A DNA stretch of 22,572 bases from a virus. Both the position numbers and the translations under genes were made by a program. Position 1 is the first letter of the stretch. Each line of letters begins with the position of its first letter. Positions 1 to 6,476 of the stretch are shown here, piece after piece. Where the stretch lies: positions 1-22,572 of IMG/VR virus record IMGVR_UViG_3300032282_000391. The stretch is one strand, 5' to 3'. A model generated the notes under the pieces. The model searched no databases and had not been told where the DNA came from. It saw nothing but the letters and a program-made list of their open reading frames with translations.

Positions 1-1
1 C

Positions 2-43
2 TGGCACGAAGAGAAGCAAAGCACACTAGAGGATTTCTTTTAA
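2..43 (+). CDS. 43: C-terminal end of probable DNA polymerase gp43 (partial)
   Basis: Only the last 13 codons are in the window, ending at TAA 41-43, in the frame starting at base 2. The tail reads WHEEKQSTLEDFF. Its last eight residues, QSTLEDFF, are a canonical sliding-clamp binding peptide (QxxLxxFF). T4-type DNA polymerases end in such a peptide to dock on the gp45 clamp. The stop is immediately followed by the next gene's ATG. The downstream order (small protein, membrane protein, UvsX, gp41) is what follows gene 43 in many marine T4-like phages. The tail is seen directly. The polymerase identity is inferred from the tail and the gene order. Another clamp-binding replication protein is the alternative. 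Confidence 0.6.
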   Translation, partial: WHEEKQSTLEDFF

Positions 44-334
44 ATGGCAATCAAAGTACCACAGGAATATGCTGACTTCGACTTCGGATTTACGGGTGTA
101 GACGAAGATGAAATTAAGTCTGATGTTCTTCTAGAGCTTGATGCGAAAGGTCAAGCTCTTACCGAAAAAGAAGAAGAGCTTGCTCATAAGATTAAAGTTC
201 TAGAGGGCATCATTGTTCCTCTGTTGAACAATCTCATCAAGACTTCAGACAAAGCGTATATCCATTGGCCTAATCGTAAGGATAAGTGTCAGGAAATGCT
301 TGAAAAAGTATTGACGACAACAAGAGGTCTATGA
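44..334 (+). CDS. Conserved small protein between gp43 and UvsX, function unknown
   Basis: A 96-aa acidic protein with no signal peptide or membrane segment. Residues 24-65 are predicted strongly helical (DEIKSDVLLELDAKG followed by a Lys/Glu-rich stretch) and could form a short coiled coil. The tail carries W-P-N-R-x-D-K-C-Q. Small proteins of this kind sit between gene 43 and uvsX in many marine T4-like phages, so a replication or recombination accessory role is plausible, but none is shown here. The start follows AGAGGA about ten bases upstream. The stop overlaps the next gene's start (ATGA at 331-334), indicating translational coupling. I do not recognise a named family. Confidence 0.8.
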   Translation: MAIKVPQEYADFDFGFTGVDEDEIKSDVLLELDAKGQALTEKEEELAHKIKVLEGIIVPLLNNLIKTSDKAYIHWPNRKDKCQEMLEKVLTTTRGL

Positions 335-1149
335 CATTAAGTTTCGATAGAATACTAATAATGACGACGGGGATAGCACTCTCCGTCGTTTCTGCTTGGT
401 ACTCCGTAACAGGATTGACAGCTATCTTTGCTGGAGCATTCTGGGCAATCATAATTCTAGGAAGCACGTTAGAGTTTGGTAAGATTGTTCTCGCTTCATG
501 GCTCTACAGGAACTGGAAACATGTTCCATTCCTCATGAAGTCGTATTTCACTTCTGCGCTTATCATTCTTATGCTTATTACGAGTATGGGTATCTTCGGA
601 TTCCTATCGAAAGCGCATCTTGAGCAGACTGCTCCTAGTGGAGACGTAGCTGCTAAGATTGAACGTATAGATAGTTCGCTCACACGCGAGCGCATGCGTA
701 TCACTAAGTCCGAGCAGCAACTTGCTCAGATGGACAAAGCAATCGACGCCATTATCGAAAAGAATAATCGCGCTCAGACAGCTTTGCAATTACGTTCTCA
801 ACAGAAGAAAGAACGTGATATGATAGCAGTTGATATCAAGGCTGCTCAGGCTGCAATCGAGAAGCTATTAGATGAGAAAGCTCCATTAGCCGCACAAACT
901 CGCGCAATGAGATTAGAAGTAGGCCCTATTCGTTATGTCGCAGAGTTGATGTACGGAGAAGGAAACGAAAAAGATTTAGAGTCGGCTATTCGCACGATGA
1001 TTCTAATGCTCGTGCTAGTCATCGATCCCCTTGCTGTTCTTATGATTATCGCAGCCAGCAAAGAAATGAAGCTAGAAGTCGATAGCATAGATGCTGTGAC
1101 AACCAACGGTGACTTATGGGATGACATTGTAATAGAAAAGAAGTCTTGA
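331..1149 (+). CDS. Four-helix membrane protein with central coiled coil, function unknown
   Basis: A 272-aa protein. Hydrophobic segments lie at about residues 8-26, 27-46, 71-93 and 221-242. Between the third and fourth is a long charged helical region (about 105-185, rich in Lys, Glu, Gln and Ala) that should form a coiled coil. Similar proteins with a well conserved membrane part (for example LITSMGIFGFLSKAH near residues 82-96) occur next to uvsX in marine T4-like phages, from memory. The shape suggests an inner-membrane protein holding a soluble coiled coil, perhaps anchoring replication or altering the host envelope. That role is inference. The start overlaps the previous stop by four bases. 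The stop TGA at 1147-1149 lies inside the -35 box of the uvsX promoter. Confidence 0.8.
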   Translation: MTLSFDRILIMTTGIALSVVSAWYSVTGLTAIFAGAFWAIIILGSTLEFGKIVLASWLYRNWKHVPFLMKSYFTSALIILMLITSMGIFGFLSKAHLEQTAPSGDVAAKIERIDSSLTRERMRITKSEQQLAQMDKAIDAIIEKNNRAQTALQLRSQQKKERDMIAVDIKAAQAAIEKLLDEKAPLAAQTRAMRLEVGPIRYVAELMYGEGNEKDLESAIRTMILMLVLVIDPLAVLMIIAASKEMKLEVDSIDAVTTNGDLWDDIVIEKKS

Positions 1150-1174
1150 CAACTGATACGTAATATGATACTAT
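1146..1174 (+). promoter_or_regulatory. Sigma70-like promoter for uvsX
   Basis: TTGACA at 1146-1151, a 17-base spacer and TACTAT at 1169-1174 just before uvsX. Predicted initiation near 1181 puts the start directly ahead of the GGAGGTG ribosome site at 1182-1188. The -35 box is embedded in TCTTGACAAC, a context shared with three other promoters in the window. No MotA box is visible. Confidence 0.7.
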
Positions 1175-1192
1175 TGATGATGGAGGTGAAAT

Positions 1193-2257
1193 ATGTCGCT
1201 TAAAGATAAACTTATTAAGAATTCAACTATCGCATTTACCGCTACACTCGAAGATTCAAAAATCTTCACTAAGAAGGATATGATTCCGACTTCTGTGCCT
1301 ATGATTAACGTAGCTCTTTCGGGTAGCGTTGATGGAGGCATTACTCCTGGACTAACTATGCTTGCTGGTCCTTCGAAGCACTTTAAGACTGGCTTCGCAT
1401 TGCTCTTGGCGTCAGCGTTTCTCAAAAAGTATGATGATGGAATTATCCTGTTCTACGATTCCGAGTTCGGAACACCACAATCCTATTTCAACACATTCGG
1501 TATCGCTTTCGATAAGGTAGTTCATACGCCTATTATGGACGTCGAAGAACTCAAGTTCGATATCATGAAGCAGCTGACTACTATCGAACGCACTGATCGT
1601 GTTATGATTATCATCGACTCGATTGGTAATCTTGCTTCTAAGAAAGAAGTTGAAGACGCTCTGAACGAAAAGTCTGTAGCGGATATGTCTCGCGCGAAGC
1701 AGCTCAAGTCGCTGTTCCGTATGGTAACTCCGTATCTCACGATGCGCGATATTCCTATGGTCGTAGTCAATCATACATATAAGGAAATCGGTCTGTATCC
1801 AAAGGATATCGTTGGAGGTGGAACTGGTTCCTATTACTCATCGGACGCTATTTGGATCCTTGGTCGTCAGCAAGATAAGGACGCTGATGGCATACAAGGT
1901 TATCACTTTGTGATTAACGTGGAGAAATCAAGATATGTCAGAGAAAAGTCAAAGATTCCAATCACCGTATCATTCGAGGGCGGTATTAACCGCTGGAGTG
2001 GTTTGCTTGATGTTGCTCTTGATGGTGGTTATATCGTAAAACCAAAGAATGGTTGGTATGCAACAGTTGATAAAGAAACTGGAGAAGTGAAACAACCTAG
2101 TATGCGTGCGGGTGACATTGTGGATAACAAAGAGTTCTGGCTGAAGATGTTCAAAGAAACAGATTTTGGCAAATATATCAAAGATAAGTATTCTATGGCA
2201 CATGGAGCAATTCTCGATGAGAGTACAGAGATCGGATACAATGATGACGCTGAGTGA
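1193..2257 (+). CDS. uvsX: UvsX, RecA-like recombinase
   Basis: A 354-aa strand-exchange protein. The family coats single-stranded DNA, pairs homologous strands and drives recombination-dependent replication and repair, working with UvsY and UvsW in T4. The Walker A loop GPSKHFKT lies at residues 59-66 and closely matches T4 UvsX. A Walker B strand (RVMIIIDSIGNL) follows around residue 136. The GGGTGSYYSSD stretch near residue 205 matches the RecA-type loop L2 region. Length is slightly below T4 UvsX (391 aa). The start is set by GGAGGTG at 1182-1188, and its own promoter sits directly upstream. The last 17 bases overlap the following small gene. Confidence 0.95.
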   Translation: MSLKDKLIKNSTIAFTATLEDSKIFTKKDMIPTSVPMINVALSGSVDGGITPGLTMLAGPSKHFKTGFALLLASAFLKKYDDGIILFYDSEFGTPQSYFNTFGIAFDKVVHTPIMDVEELKFDIMKQLTTIERTDRVMIIIDSIGNLASKKEVEDALNEKSVADMSRAKQLKSLFRMVTPYLTMRDIPMVVVNHTYKEIGLYPKDIVGGGTGSYYSSDAIWILGRQQDKDADGIQGYHFVINVEKSRYVREKSKIPITVSFEGGINRWSGLLDVALDGGYIVKPKNGWYATVDKETGEVKQPSMRAGDIVDNKEFWLKMFKETDFGKYIKDKYSMAHGAILDESTEIGYNDDAE

Positions 2258-2438
2258 GTTTTGGAGTGATGATAAGAGTAAGACTGCTACAGTCGTAAAG
2301 GACGCAAATGCGTTTGGCGTAGAATTCTACGAGAATAACGAACTCGTAGAATATCGAGTATTTCCCGATAAGTCTATGCGATACGCTGAAGACGCAGCCG
2401 AGAACTTTACGTTGGGTATCCTGAGGTTCGACACATGA
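2241..2438 (+). CDS. Small conserved protein downstream of uvsX
   Basis: A 65-aa protein beginning MMTLSEFWSDDKSKTATV; either Met at 2241 or 2244 could be used. The frame stays open back to 2166, but starting there would overlap uvsX by 92 bases, so the late start is preferred. It is acidic and soluble, with alternating residues that suggest a small beta-rich fold, and has no cysteines or membrane segment. It sits in a chain of overlapping genes (17-base overlap with uvsX, ATGA overlap at 2435-2438 with the next gene). This implies co-translation with recombination and replication proteins. Small proteins with a similar LxEFW...KTATV opening occur near uvsX in related phages, from memory. Function unknown. 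Confidence 0.7.
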   Translation: MMTLSEFWSDDKSKTATVVKDANAFGVEFYENNELVEYRVFPDKSMRYAEDAAENFTLGILRFDT

Positions 2439-2779
2439 AAGTTCTTGACAATCCAGTCGCTCCGAAGTATACTACTGTAGATAGAGTAGACGTACCAAAT
2501 TTCATTTGCTTTCGAATCGAAGATGGCGAGTTCGAAGGTGTAGTTTTTCATTATGAGAATTTGAAGATTACAGAGGAAGTCGACGATAGCGACGAACCTT
2601 GGATGAAATTTAATTATCATGTTGTCGAATCTTTTTGGGCTGACGATATGTTTACTGAGAAGCTGAAAGAAAGCTTCGAAGATACTGTTGCGTGTATTCT
2701 ACAAGATATTTTAATCAAACAAGTGGGAAGAATCGGTAATGAAGATGGAACTGACGATTCTAAAGAATCTAGTTCATAA
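2435..2779 (+). CDS. Acidic small protein upstream of gp41, function unknown
   Basis: A 114-aa acidic protein with the core FRIEDGEFEGVVFHYENLKI (residues about 26-45), which suggests a small beta-barrel-like fold, and a long C-terminal helix from about residue 72. The last dozen residues are Asp/Ser/Glu-rich and probably disordered. The start overlaps the previous stop (ATGA). The last 41 bases overlap the gp41 start, so it is likely co-translated with both neighbours. The first codons carry an internal sigma70-like promoter (2445-2473), so this gene's 5' end also works as regulatory DNA for gp41. I do not recognise a characterised family. A replication accessory role is only suggested by context. 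Confidence 0.75.
   Translation: MKVLDNPVAPKYTTVDRVDVPNFICFRIEDGEFEGVVFHYENLKITEEVDDSDEPWMKFNYHVVESFWADDMFTEKLKESFEDTVACILQDILIKQVGRIGNEDGTDDSKESSS
2445..2473 (+). promoter_or_regulatory. Internal sigma70-like promoter upstream of gp41
   Basis: TTGACA at 2445-2450, a 17-base spacer and TATACT at 2468-2473, inside the first codons of the preceding small gene. Predicted initiation near 2480 would give gp41 its own transcript with a leader of about 260 bases. The -35 context GTTCTTGACAAT matches the other three promoters in the window. Confidence 0.6.
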
Positions 2780-4130
2780 CGAAGATTTTGCCCGTAAGAC
2801 GCTGCCTTTTTTGAAGGAAGAGTATTTCAGTGATTCCAGTGAGCGCATTGTGTTCAAGCGCATCCACGAGTTCATGCTGAAATATAATAGTCGTCCTACT
2901 CGTGAAGCTATCGGTATTGATATTGAATCTACTTCCACTCTTTCTGAAGAAGAACATAAGCGTTCGATGGCTCTCGTTCATGATCTAGTTGATCCTGAGC
3001 CATCGGACATGGCTTGGTTGTTGGAAAACACTGAGTCGTTCTGTCAAGAGAGAGCAATCTACAACGCCGTTATGGATAGCATTACTATCCTTGACGGTAA
3101 AGATAAAGTTCGCACGAAGAACTCTATCCCCGAAATCCTGTCTGAAGCACTTGGCGTATCTTTCGATAGTCACATTGGACATGATTTCATCGAGGACTAC
3201 GAAGAGAGATTCGATTTCTATCATCGAGTCGAGGAGAAGTTGCCTTTCGATCTTGAGCTGATGAATAGTATCACTCGTGGAGGATTGTCACGCAAGTCAC
3301 TCAATATCATTCTCGCTGGAACTGGTGCGGGTAAGACTTTGATGATGTGTCATCTTGCAGCAGCTAATCTCACGCTCGGGAAGAACGTTCTCTACGTCAC
3401 TATGGAAATGGCTGAAGAGAAGATCGCAGAACGTATCGACGCTAATCTTCTTAATATCGCGCTCGAAGATCTAGGTCAGATGCCACACGATTTGTATCAA
3501 AATAAAATCAATCGTGTGAAGGCTAAGACTTCTGGTAAACTAATTATCAAGGAGTATCCTACAGCGTCTGCTCACGTCGGACATTTCCGTCATCTATTGA
3601 ACGAACTCAATCTGAAGCGCAGCTTTATTCCCGACGTAATCTATATCGATTATCTAAACATCTGTTGTTCTTCTCGTATCAAGGCTGGCTCTAATGTCAA
3701 TAGCTATACCTATATCAAGTCTATTGCTGAAGAGCTTCGTGGACTAGCCGTCGAACGTAATCTCCCTATCGTATCTGCTACTCAAACAACTCGTTCTGGA
3801 TATTCTTCCAGCGATCCTGGTCTGGAGGATACTTCGGAATCATTCGGTTTGCCAGCTACAGCTGACTTTATGATCGCTCTTGTTCGTACAGAAGAATTGG
3901 ATCAGCAAAGTCAAGTCATGGTCAAGCAGCTAAAGAATCGCTATTCTGATCCTGCCACAAACAGGAAGTTCGTGCTGGGTATCGACAGAACAAAGATGCG
4001 CCTTTTTGACGCCGACGAAAGCGCCCAAGCTGGATTGTCTGATGGCCCCGTTATGGATAACACCAAATTCGGAAATGAAGATCGTGAAAGATCAAAGCCT
4101 AAACCCAAGTTCAATAACTTCAAGTTCTGA
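2739..4130 (+). CDS. 41: gp41, DnaB-like replicative DNA helicase
   Basis: A 463-aa hexameric helicase of the T4 gp41 type (T4: 475 aa). It moves 5' to 3' on the lagging strand and partners with primase gp61. The N-terminal domain (about 1-120) includes TLPFLKEEYF, typical of the family. The RecA-like core has Walker A GTGAGKT at residues 194-200, a TMEMAEEKIAERI segment matching DnaB motif H1a around 221-233, and a Walker B strand PDVIYIDYLNI near 300. The LPIVSATQTTRSG segment fits motif H3. The C-terminus is basic and probably disordered. The start at 2739 (MKMEL) has GGGAAG nine bases upstream; the Met at 2745 is an alternative. It overlaps the preceding gene by 41 bases. Confidence 0.95.
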   Translation: MKMELTILKNLVHNEDFARKTLPFLKEEYFSDSSERIVFKRIHEFMLKYNSRPTREAIGIDIESTSTLSEEEHKRSMALVHDLVDPEPSDMAWLLENTESFCQERAIYNAVMDSITILDGKDKVRTKNSIPEILSEALGVSFDSHIGHDFIEDYEERFDFYHRVEEKLPFDLELMNSITRGGLSRKSLNIILAGTGAGKTLMMCHLAAANLTLGKNVLYVTMEMAEEKIAERIDANLLNIALEDLGQMPHDLYQNKINRVKAKTSGKLIIKEYPTASAHVGHFRHLLNELNLKRSFIPDVIYIDYLNICCSSRIKAGSNVNSYTYIKSIAEELRGLAVERNLPIVSATQTTRSGYSSSDPGLEDTSESFGLPATADFMIALVRTEELDQQSQVMVKQLKNRYSDPATNRKFVLGIDRTKMRLFDADESAQAGLSDGPVMDNTKFGNEDRERSKPKPKFNNFKF

Positions 4131-4150
4131 CGGGCTAAATAAAAGAGTTC

Positions 4151-4179
4151 TTGACAACTTAGACACATTAGAGTATGAT
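4151..4179 (+). promoter_or_regulatory. Sigma70-like promoter for the metalloprotease-like gene
   Basis: TTGACA at 4151-4156, a 17-base spacer and TATGAT at 4174-4179. Predicted initiation near 4186 gives a leader of about 18 bases that contains the strong GAGGGAGAAG ribosome site. The -35 sits in GTTCTTGACAAC, the context shared with three other promoters here. Confidence 0.7.
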
Positions 4180-4203
4180 AGTCCAATAAGCGAGGGAGAA
4201 GCT

Positions 4204-4740
4204 ATGGTCCCAAAAGCATTGGAGTACGCCAAGAATAAGGCGGAAATTCATATCACTGGCGGAAATGCGCGAAAGCGCAATTTCGTTAAGAAAGCTGCGA
4301 GATGGATGCTCGGTTACTCACTGGGTAACCGTCTTGCGAATAATATTCAATTAAAGATTAGTTTAAGAGAAGATCTACGGGATACACGATTCTATGGTTC
4401 TGTCATATGGGAAGACGACAATCAGCGGCCTCGTGAGTATGATATGGAACTATGCAACTATCTACGAGATCGTATGCTATATCGCGTGCTCGCGCATGAA
4501 GTATCGCACATTAGACAATATGCAATAGGTGATCTCAAAGATCTAGCTACCCACGCCAATTTCTGTAAATGGAAGAACGAAATGATCCTTTCCGAAGGAT
4601 ACGGTAGCGGTTCGTATTTCAATCTGCCTTGGGAGATTGAAGCTAGAAAAGAGCAGGAAGTTATTCTAAGTGCTTGGAAGAAAGCACACGGATATCATTT
4701 TAGACAAAAGACTGGAGAACTATATAATGATAATCTATAG
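4204..4740 (+). CDS. HExxH metalloprotease-like protein
   Basis: A 178-aa protein starting MVPKALEYAK. The open frame extends back to 4006, but a strong ribosome site (GAGGGAGAAG) and the promoter at 4151-4179 fix the start at 4204. The helix YRVLAHEVSHIRQ holds the zinc-binding HEVSH motif at residues 98-102. LPWEIEAR (141-148) downstream supplies a candidate third ligand, Glu144 or Glu146, as in glu-zincin-type phage peptidases. This suggests a small soluble zinc peptidase, possibly acting on host or phage proteins early in infection, since it has an early/middle-type promoter. Substrate unknown. The final 14 bases overlap the glutaredoxin gene. Motifs are seen directly; activity is inferred. 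Confidence 0.75.
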   Translation: MVPKALEYAKNKAEIHITGGNARKRNFVKKAARWMLGYSLGNRLANNIQLKISLREDLRDTRFYGSVIWEDDNQRPREYDMELCNYLRDRMLYRVLAHEVSHIRQYAIGDLKDLATHANFCKWKNEMILSEGYGSGSYFNLPWEIEARKEQEVILSAWKKAHGYHFRQKTGELYNDNL

Positions 4741-4972
4741 TAAAGCGGATTGCCCTTGGTGCGATAAAGCAAAGGCTCTTCTGAATCAAATGGATGAACA
4801 CTACGAAGAAGTGATGATCGGACGTGATATCACTAAAGAAGAATTCGTAGAGAAGTTCCCTGATGTCAAAACAGTCCCATATACGATCGTTGGTTCTATC
4901 GTATATCCTTCCTACGAAACTCTTGCTGAATGGCTTAACAATCCAGTTCGCAAGAAAACTCATAATTTTTAA
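4727..4972 (+). CDS. Glutaredoxin
   Basis: An 81-aa thioredoxin-fold protein beginning MIIYSKADCPWCDKAK. The CPWC redox pair is at residues 9-12. The cis-proline loop TVPYT is at about 49-53, and the usual glutaredoxin tail (ETLAEWL) follows. Phage glutaredoxins supply electrons to ribonucleotide reductase. A class II RNR with C-terminal redox cysteines lies further along the window and is a plausible partner. The start at 4727 is chosen because GGAGA lies at 4714-4718 and the fold begins at this Met; the frame upstream to 4670 lies inside the previous gene. It overlaps that gene by 14 bases, so it is probably co-expressed with the metalloprotease-like protein. Confidence 0.9.
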   Translation: MIIYSKADCPWCDKAKALLNQMDEHYEEVMIGRDITKEEFVEKFPDVKTVPYTIVGSIVYPSYETLAEWLNNPVRKKTHNF

Positions 4973-4978
4973 TGAATC

Positions 4979-5053
4979 GGGCGTGTAGCTTAAAGGTGAA
5001 GCCGGCCGCTCATAACGGTCTGAGTGTGTGTTCGAGTCACACCACGCTCACCA
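4979..5053 (+). tRNA. tRNA with CAT anticodon (Met or Ile2)
   Basis: A 75-base cloverleaf can be drawn in full. The acceptor stem is GGGCGTG with CACGCTC (one G-T pair), then A and an encoded CCA. The D stem is GCTT/AAGC. The anticodon stem GGCCG/CGGTC carries loop CTCATAA with CAT at 5011-5013. The T stem is GTGTG/CACAC with loop TTCGAGT. G1-C72 pairs normally, so it is not an initiator. Elongator Met and lysidine-modified Ile (reading ATA) cannot be told apart by eye. It sits alone between glutaredoxin and the RlpA-like gene. Confidence 0.92.
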
Positions 5054-5058
5054 AAATC

Positions 5059-5066
5059 CCTAAATA
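5059..5066 (+). promoter_or_regulatory. Candidate variant late promoter (CCTAAATA)
   Basis: CCTAAATA resembles the T4 late box TATAAATA and is followed five bases later by the ATG of the RlpA-like gene. If used, the transcript would start at about the ATG itself. The match is imperfect and AT-rich runs are common, so this is tentative. Confidence 0.35.
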
Positions 5067-5070
5067 AAAA

Positions 5071-5442
5071 ATGCGCAAAATTTTAGTCGCGATATTCGCC
5101 TTGATAATGATAGGCGGCTGTTCAATAAAAACTCTTGACGCCGCTCATTATCCCGAAGCATATTATGTTAATGCGTCTTGGTATTCTGTAGGCACGTTAA
5201 CCGCTTCAGGTGAACAATTTAACCCCGACGGGGCCACTGTAGCTCACAAATCGTATCCATTCGGAACGAAGCTGAGACTAACTAATCCTAACAACGGCAA
5301 ATCTGTTATTGTCAAAGTTAACGATCGTGGTCCTTTTACGAAAGGTGTTGAGCTAGACATTTCCCGAGGAGGTGCCCAAAAATTAGGGATAATCAAACAA
5401 GGACGAGCGAAAGTTCGTGTGGAGTTATTAACGTCTAGATAG
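5071..5442 (+). CDS. RlpA-like lipoprotein (double-psi beta-barrel)
   Basis: A 123-aa protein. The N-terminus is a lipoprotein signal peptide: MRK, a hydrophobic run, then the lipobox IGGC with Cys17. Residues 35-120 match the RlpA double-psi beta-barrel domain: ASWYS, TASGE, the VAHKSYPFGTKLRLTNP stretch, VNDRGPF and ELDIS. RlpA proteins bind, and in some bacteria cleave, stem-peptide-free (denuded) peptidoglycan; the Asp of NDRGPF and the conserved His are the catalytic-type residues. No SPOR domain is present, so this is a minimal form. It lies next to a secreted cell-wall hydrolase, which suggests a lysis or envelope-remodelling role from the outer membrane. The ribosome site is weak, and a late-type box lies just upstream. 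Confidence 0.85.
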   Translation: MRKILVAIFALIMIGGCSIKTLDAAHYPEAYYVNASWYSVGTLTASGEQFNPDGATVAHKSYPFGTKLRLTNPNNGKSVIVKVNDRGPFTKGVELDISRGGAQKLGIIKQGRAKVRVELLTSR

Positions 5443-5491
5443 ATTTGTTATGAATCTTCCTTTCGTAGCGAAAGCAAAAATAGGAGATAAC

Positions 5492-6394
5492 ATGAATAAA
5501 ATAGTAATGGCACTACTAACAACGATGCTTCTTAGCGGAGCTGCTATGGCTGAACCTGTAAGGGGATATGGCGATAGTCAACCAAAGAAGAAGATATCCG
5601 CGAAACAGGCTGAAAAATATTGCAACATGAGCGCTCAAACGAAATATGCTCACTATGCAAAATACTGTAAGCAACTACAATCGAAGAAAGTGACACCGAA
5701 GATCGAAGAACCTATTATGGCTTCTTCTAGTTCCGACGAGTCATCAGGAGAATACTTTAGAAAAGCTTCTCAAGTCTCTTCAACTAAATTCTTCGCAGGA
5801 TGGCAAGAGCTGCCAGCTGCGCCGATTGAGTCTACAAAAAGAAAAGAGTCAGCACCCAAGAAGATGGCTATTATCGACCTGAACACAAATGTTCCAGGCG
5901 GGCCTCTAACTCTGTCTCAACCTTCCCCACATCCAGATAAAGCTCGTCGTGGACGAACACCAGCTCCGATATTTGCGCCAGAACCTGTGCGTATCGCGAG
6001 GGAGTGGGAAGGATATAGCATCTTCAAGAATAGGGGTGACTTGATTAAGTTGCTCTCTGAGGGTAACGAAAAGAAAATCGATCCATCAAGAATTCCTTGG
6101 TGCGCTGCTTTCGCTAATGCAATTCTAAGTCAAGCGGGATATGAAGGGACTGGATCTCTACTAGCTAGAAGCTTTTTAGGATACGGTATTCCTACTACAT
6201 ATCCAGCAGAAGGTGACATCGCTGTGTTTTCTCGTGGTAGAAATCAAGTCGCAGGTCATGTTGGATTTTATGTAGGTGAGGAAACCGTAGAAGGCGTTAA
6301 ATACATCAAAGTGTTGGGTGGAAACCAACGCAAAGGTGTCAGCGTAGCTTACTATCCTGCAGGTAGACTGTTGGGATATCGCAAGATTGGCTGA
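5492..6394 (+). CDS. Secreted NlpC/P60-type cell-wall hydrolase (TIGR02594-like), probable endolysin
   Basis: A 300-aa protein with a Sec-type signal peptide (MNKIVMALLTTMLLSGAAMA, then EPV). Next come a short Cys-containing region (CNM and YCK around residues 44-55) and a long low-complexity linker (about 65-170). The C-terminal peptidase-like domain (about 170-300) has catalytic-type Cys in PWCAAF, His in GHVGFYVG, and the closing block VLGGNQ...VSV..YP..R.LGYR. These match the TIGR02594 family of amidase/endopeptidase proteins. Export by a signal peptide means lysis would not strictly need a holin for its release. The start at 5492 is set by TAGGAGATAAC; an upstream Met at 5450 has no ribosome site and would mask the signal peptide. 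A terminator follows. Confidence 0.82.
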   Translation: MNKIVMALLTTMLLSGAAMAEPVRGYGDSQPKKKISAKQAEKYCNMSAQTKYAHYAKYCKQLQSKKVTPKIEEPIMASSSSDESSGEYFRKASQVSSTKFFAGWQELPAAPIESTKRKESAPKKMAIIDLNTNVPGGPLTLSQPSPHPDKARRGRTPAPIFAPEPVRIAREWEGYSIFKNRGDLIKLLSEGNEKKIDPSRIPWCAAFANAILSQAGYEGTGSLLARSFLGYGIPTTYPAEGDIAVFSRGRNQVAGHVGFYVGEETVEGVKYIKVLGGNQRKGVSVAYYPAGRLLGYRKIG

Positions 6395-6426
6395 TGACTA
6401 AGGAGGTGCTTTTTTGTCATGAGTCA

Positions 6427-6454
6427 GGGGAGAGCAATCACGCTCTCCCCTTTT
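6427..6454 (+). terminator. Rho-independent terminator after the lysis genes
   Basis: The perfect nine-pair stem GGGGAGAGC/GCTCTCCCC with loop AATCAC is followed by TTTT. It ends the lysis transcript immediately before the late promoter at 6461. Confidence 0.85.
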
Positions 6455-6460
6455 GCATTT

Positions 6461-6468
6461 TATAAATA
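6461..6468 (+). promoter_or_regulatory. T4-type late promoter (TATAAATA) for the HAD phosphatase gene
   Basis: Exact TATAAATA box. T4 late transcripts begin about six bases after the box, near 6474 here. That leaves only about three leader bases before ATG 6477, so this mRNA would be nearly leaderless. The AGG at 6468-6470 would not be transcribed from this promoter. Confidence 0.8.
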
Positions 6469-6476
6469 GGATTATA

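Larger units (their letters stand above)
6419..6469 (+). promoter_or_regulatory. Possible 16-codon leader ORF over the terminator
   Basis: ATG at 6419 opens MSQGRAITLSPFAFYK and stops at TAG 6467-6469. A full ten-base anti-Shine-Dalgarno match, TAAGGAGGTG (6399-6408), lies ten bases upstream, just after the hydrolase stop. The ORF runs through the whole terminator hairpin and ends inside the late box. Translation would open the hairpin. It may be a leader peptide, or a stray ribosome site. Confidence 0.25.

Noticed and set aside
4135-4141. CTAAATA after gp41
   Set aside because: It resembles a weak late box, but the strong sigma70-like promoter sixteen bases downstream explains the gene better.
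4006-4203. 66-codon N-terminal extension of the metalloprotease-like protein
   Set aside because: It lies within the gp41 reading frame and across the promoter. The ribosome site at 4190-4200 points to the start at 4204.
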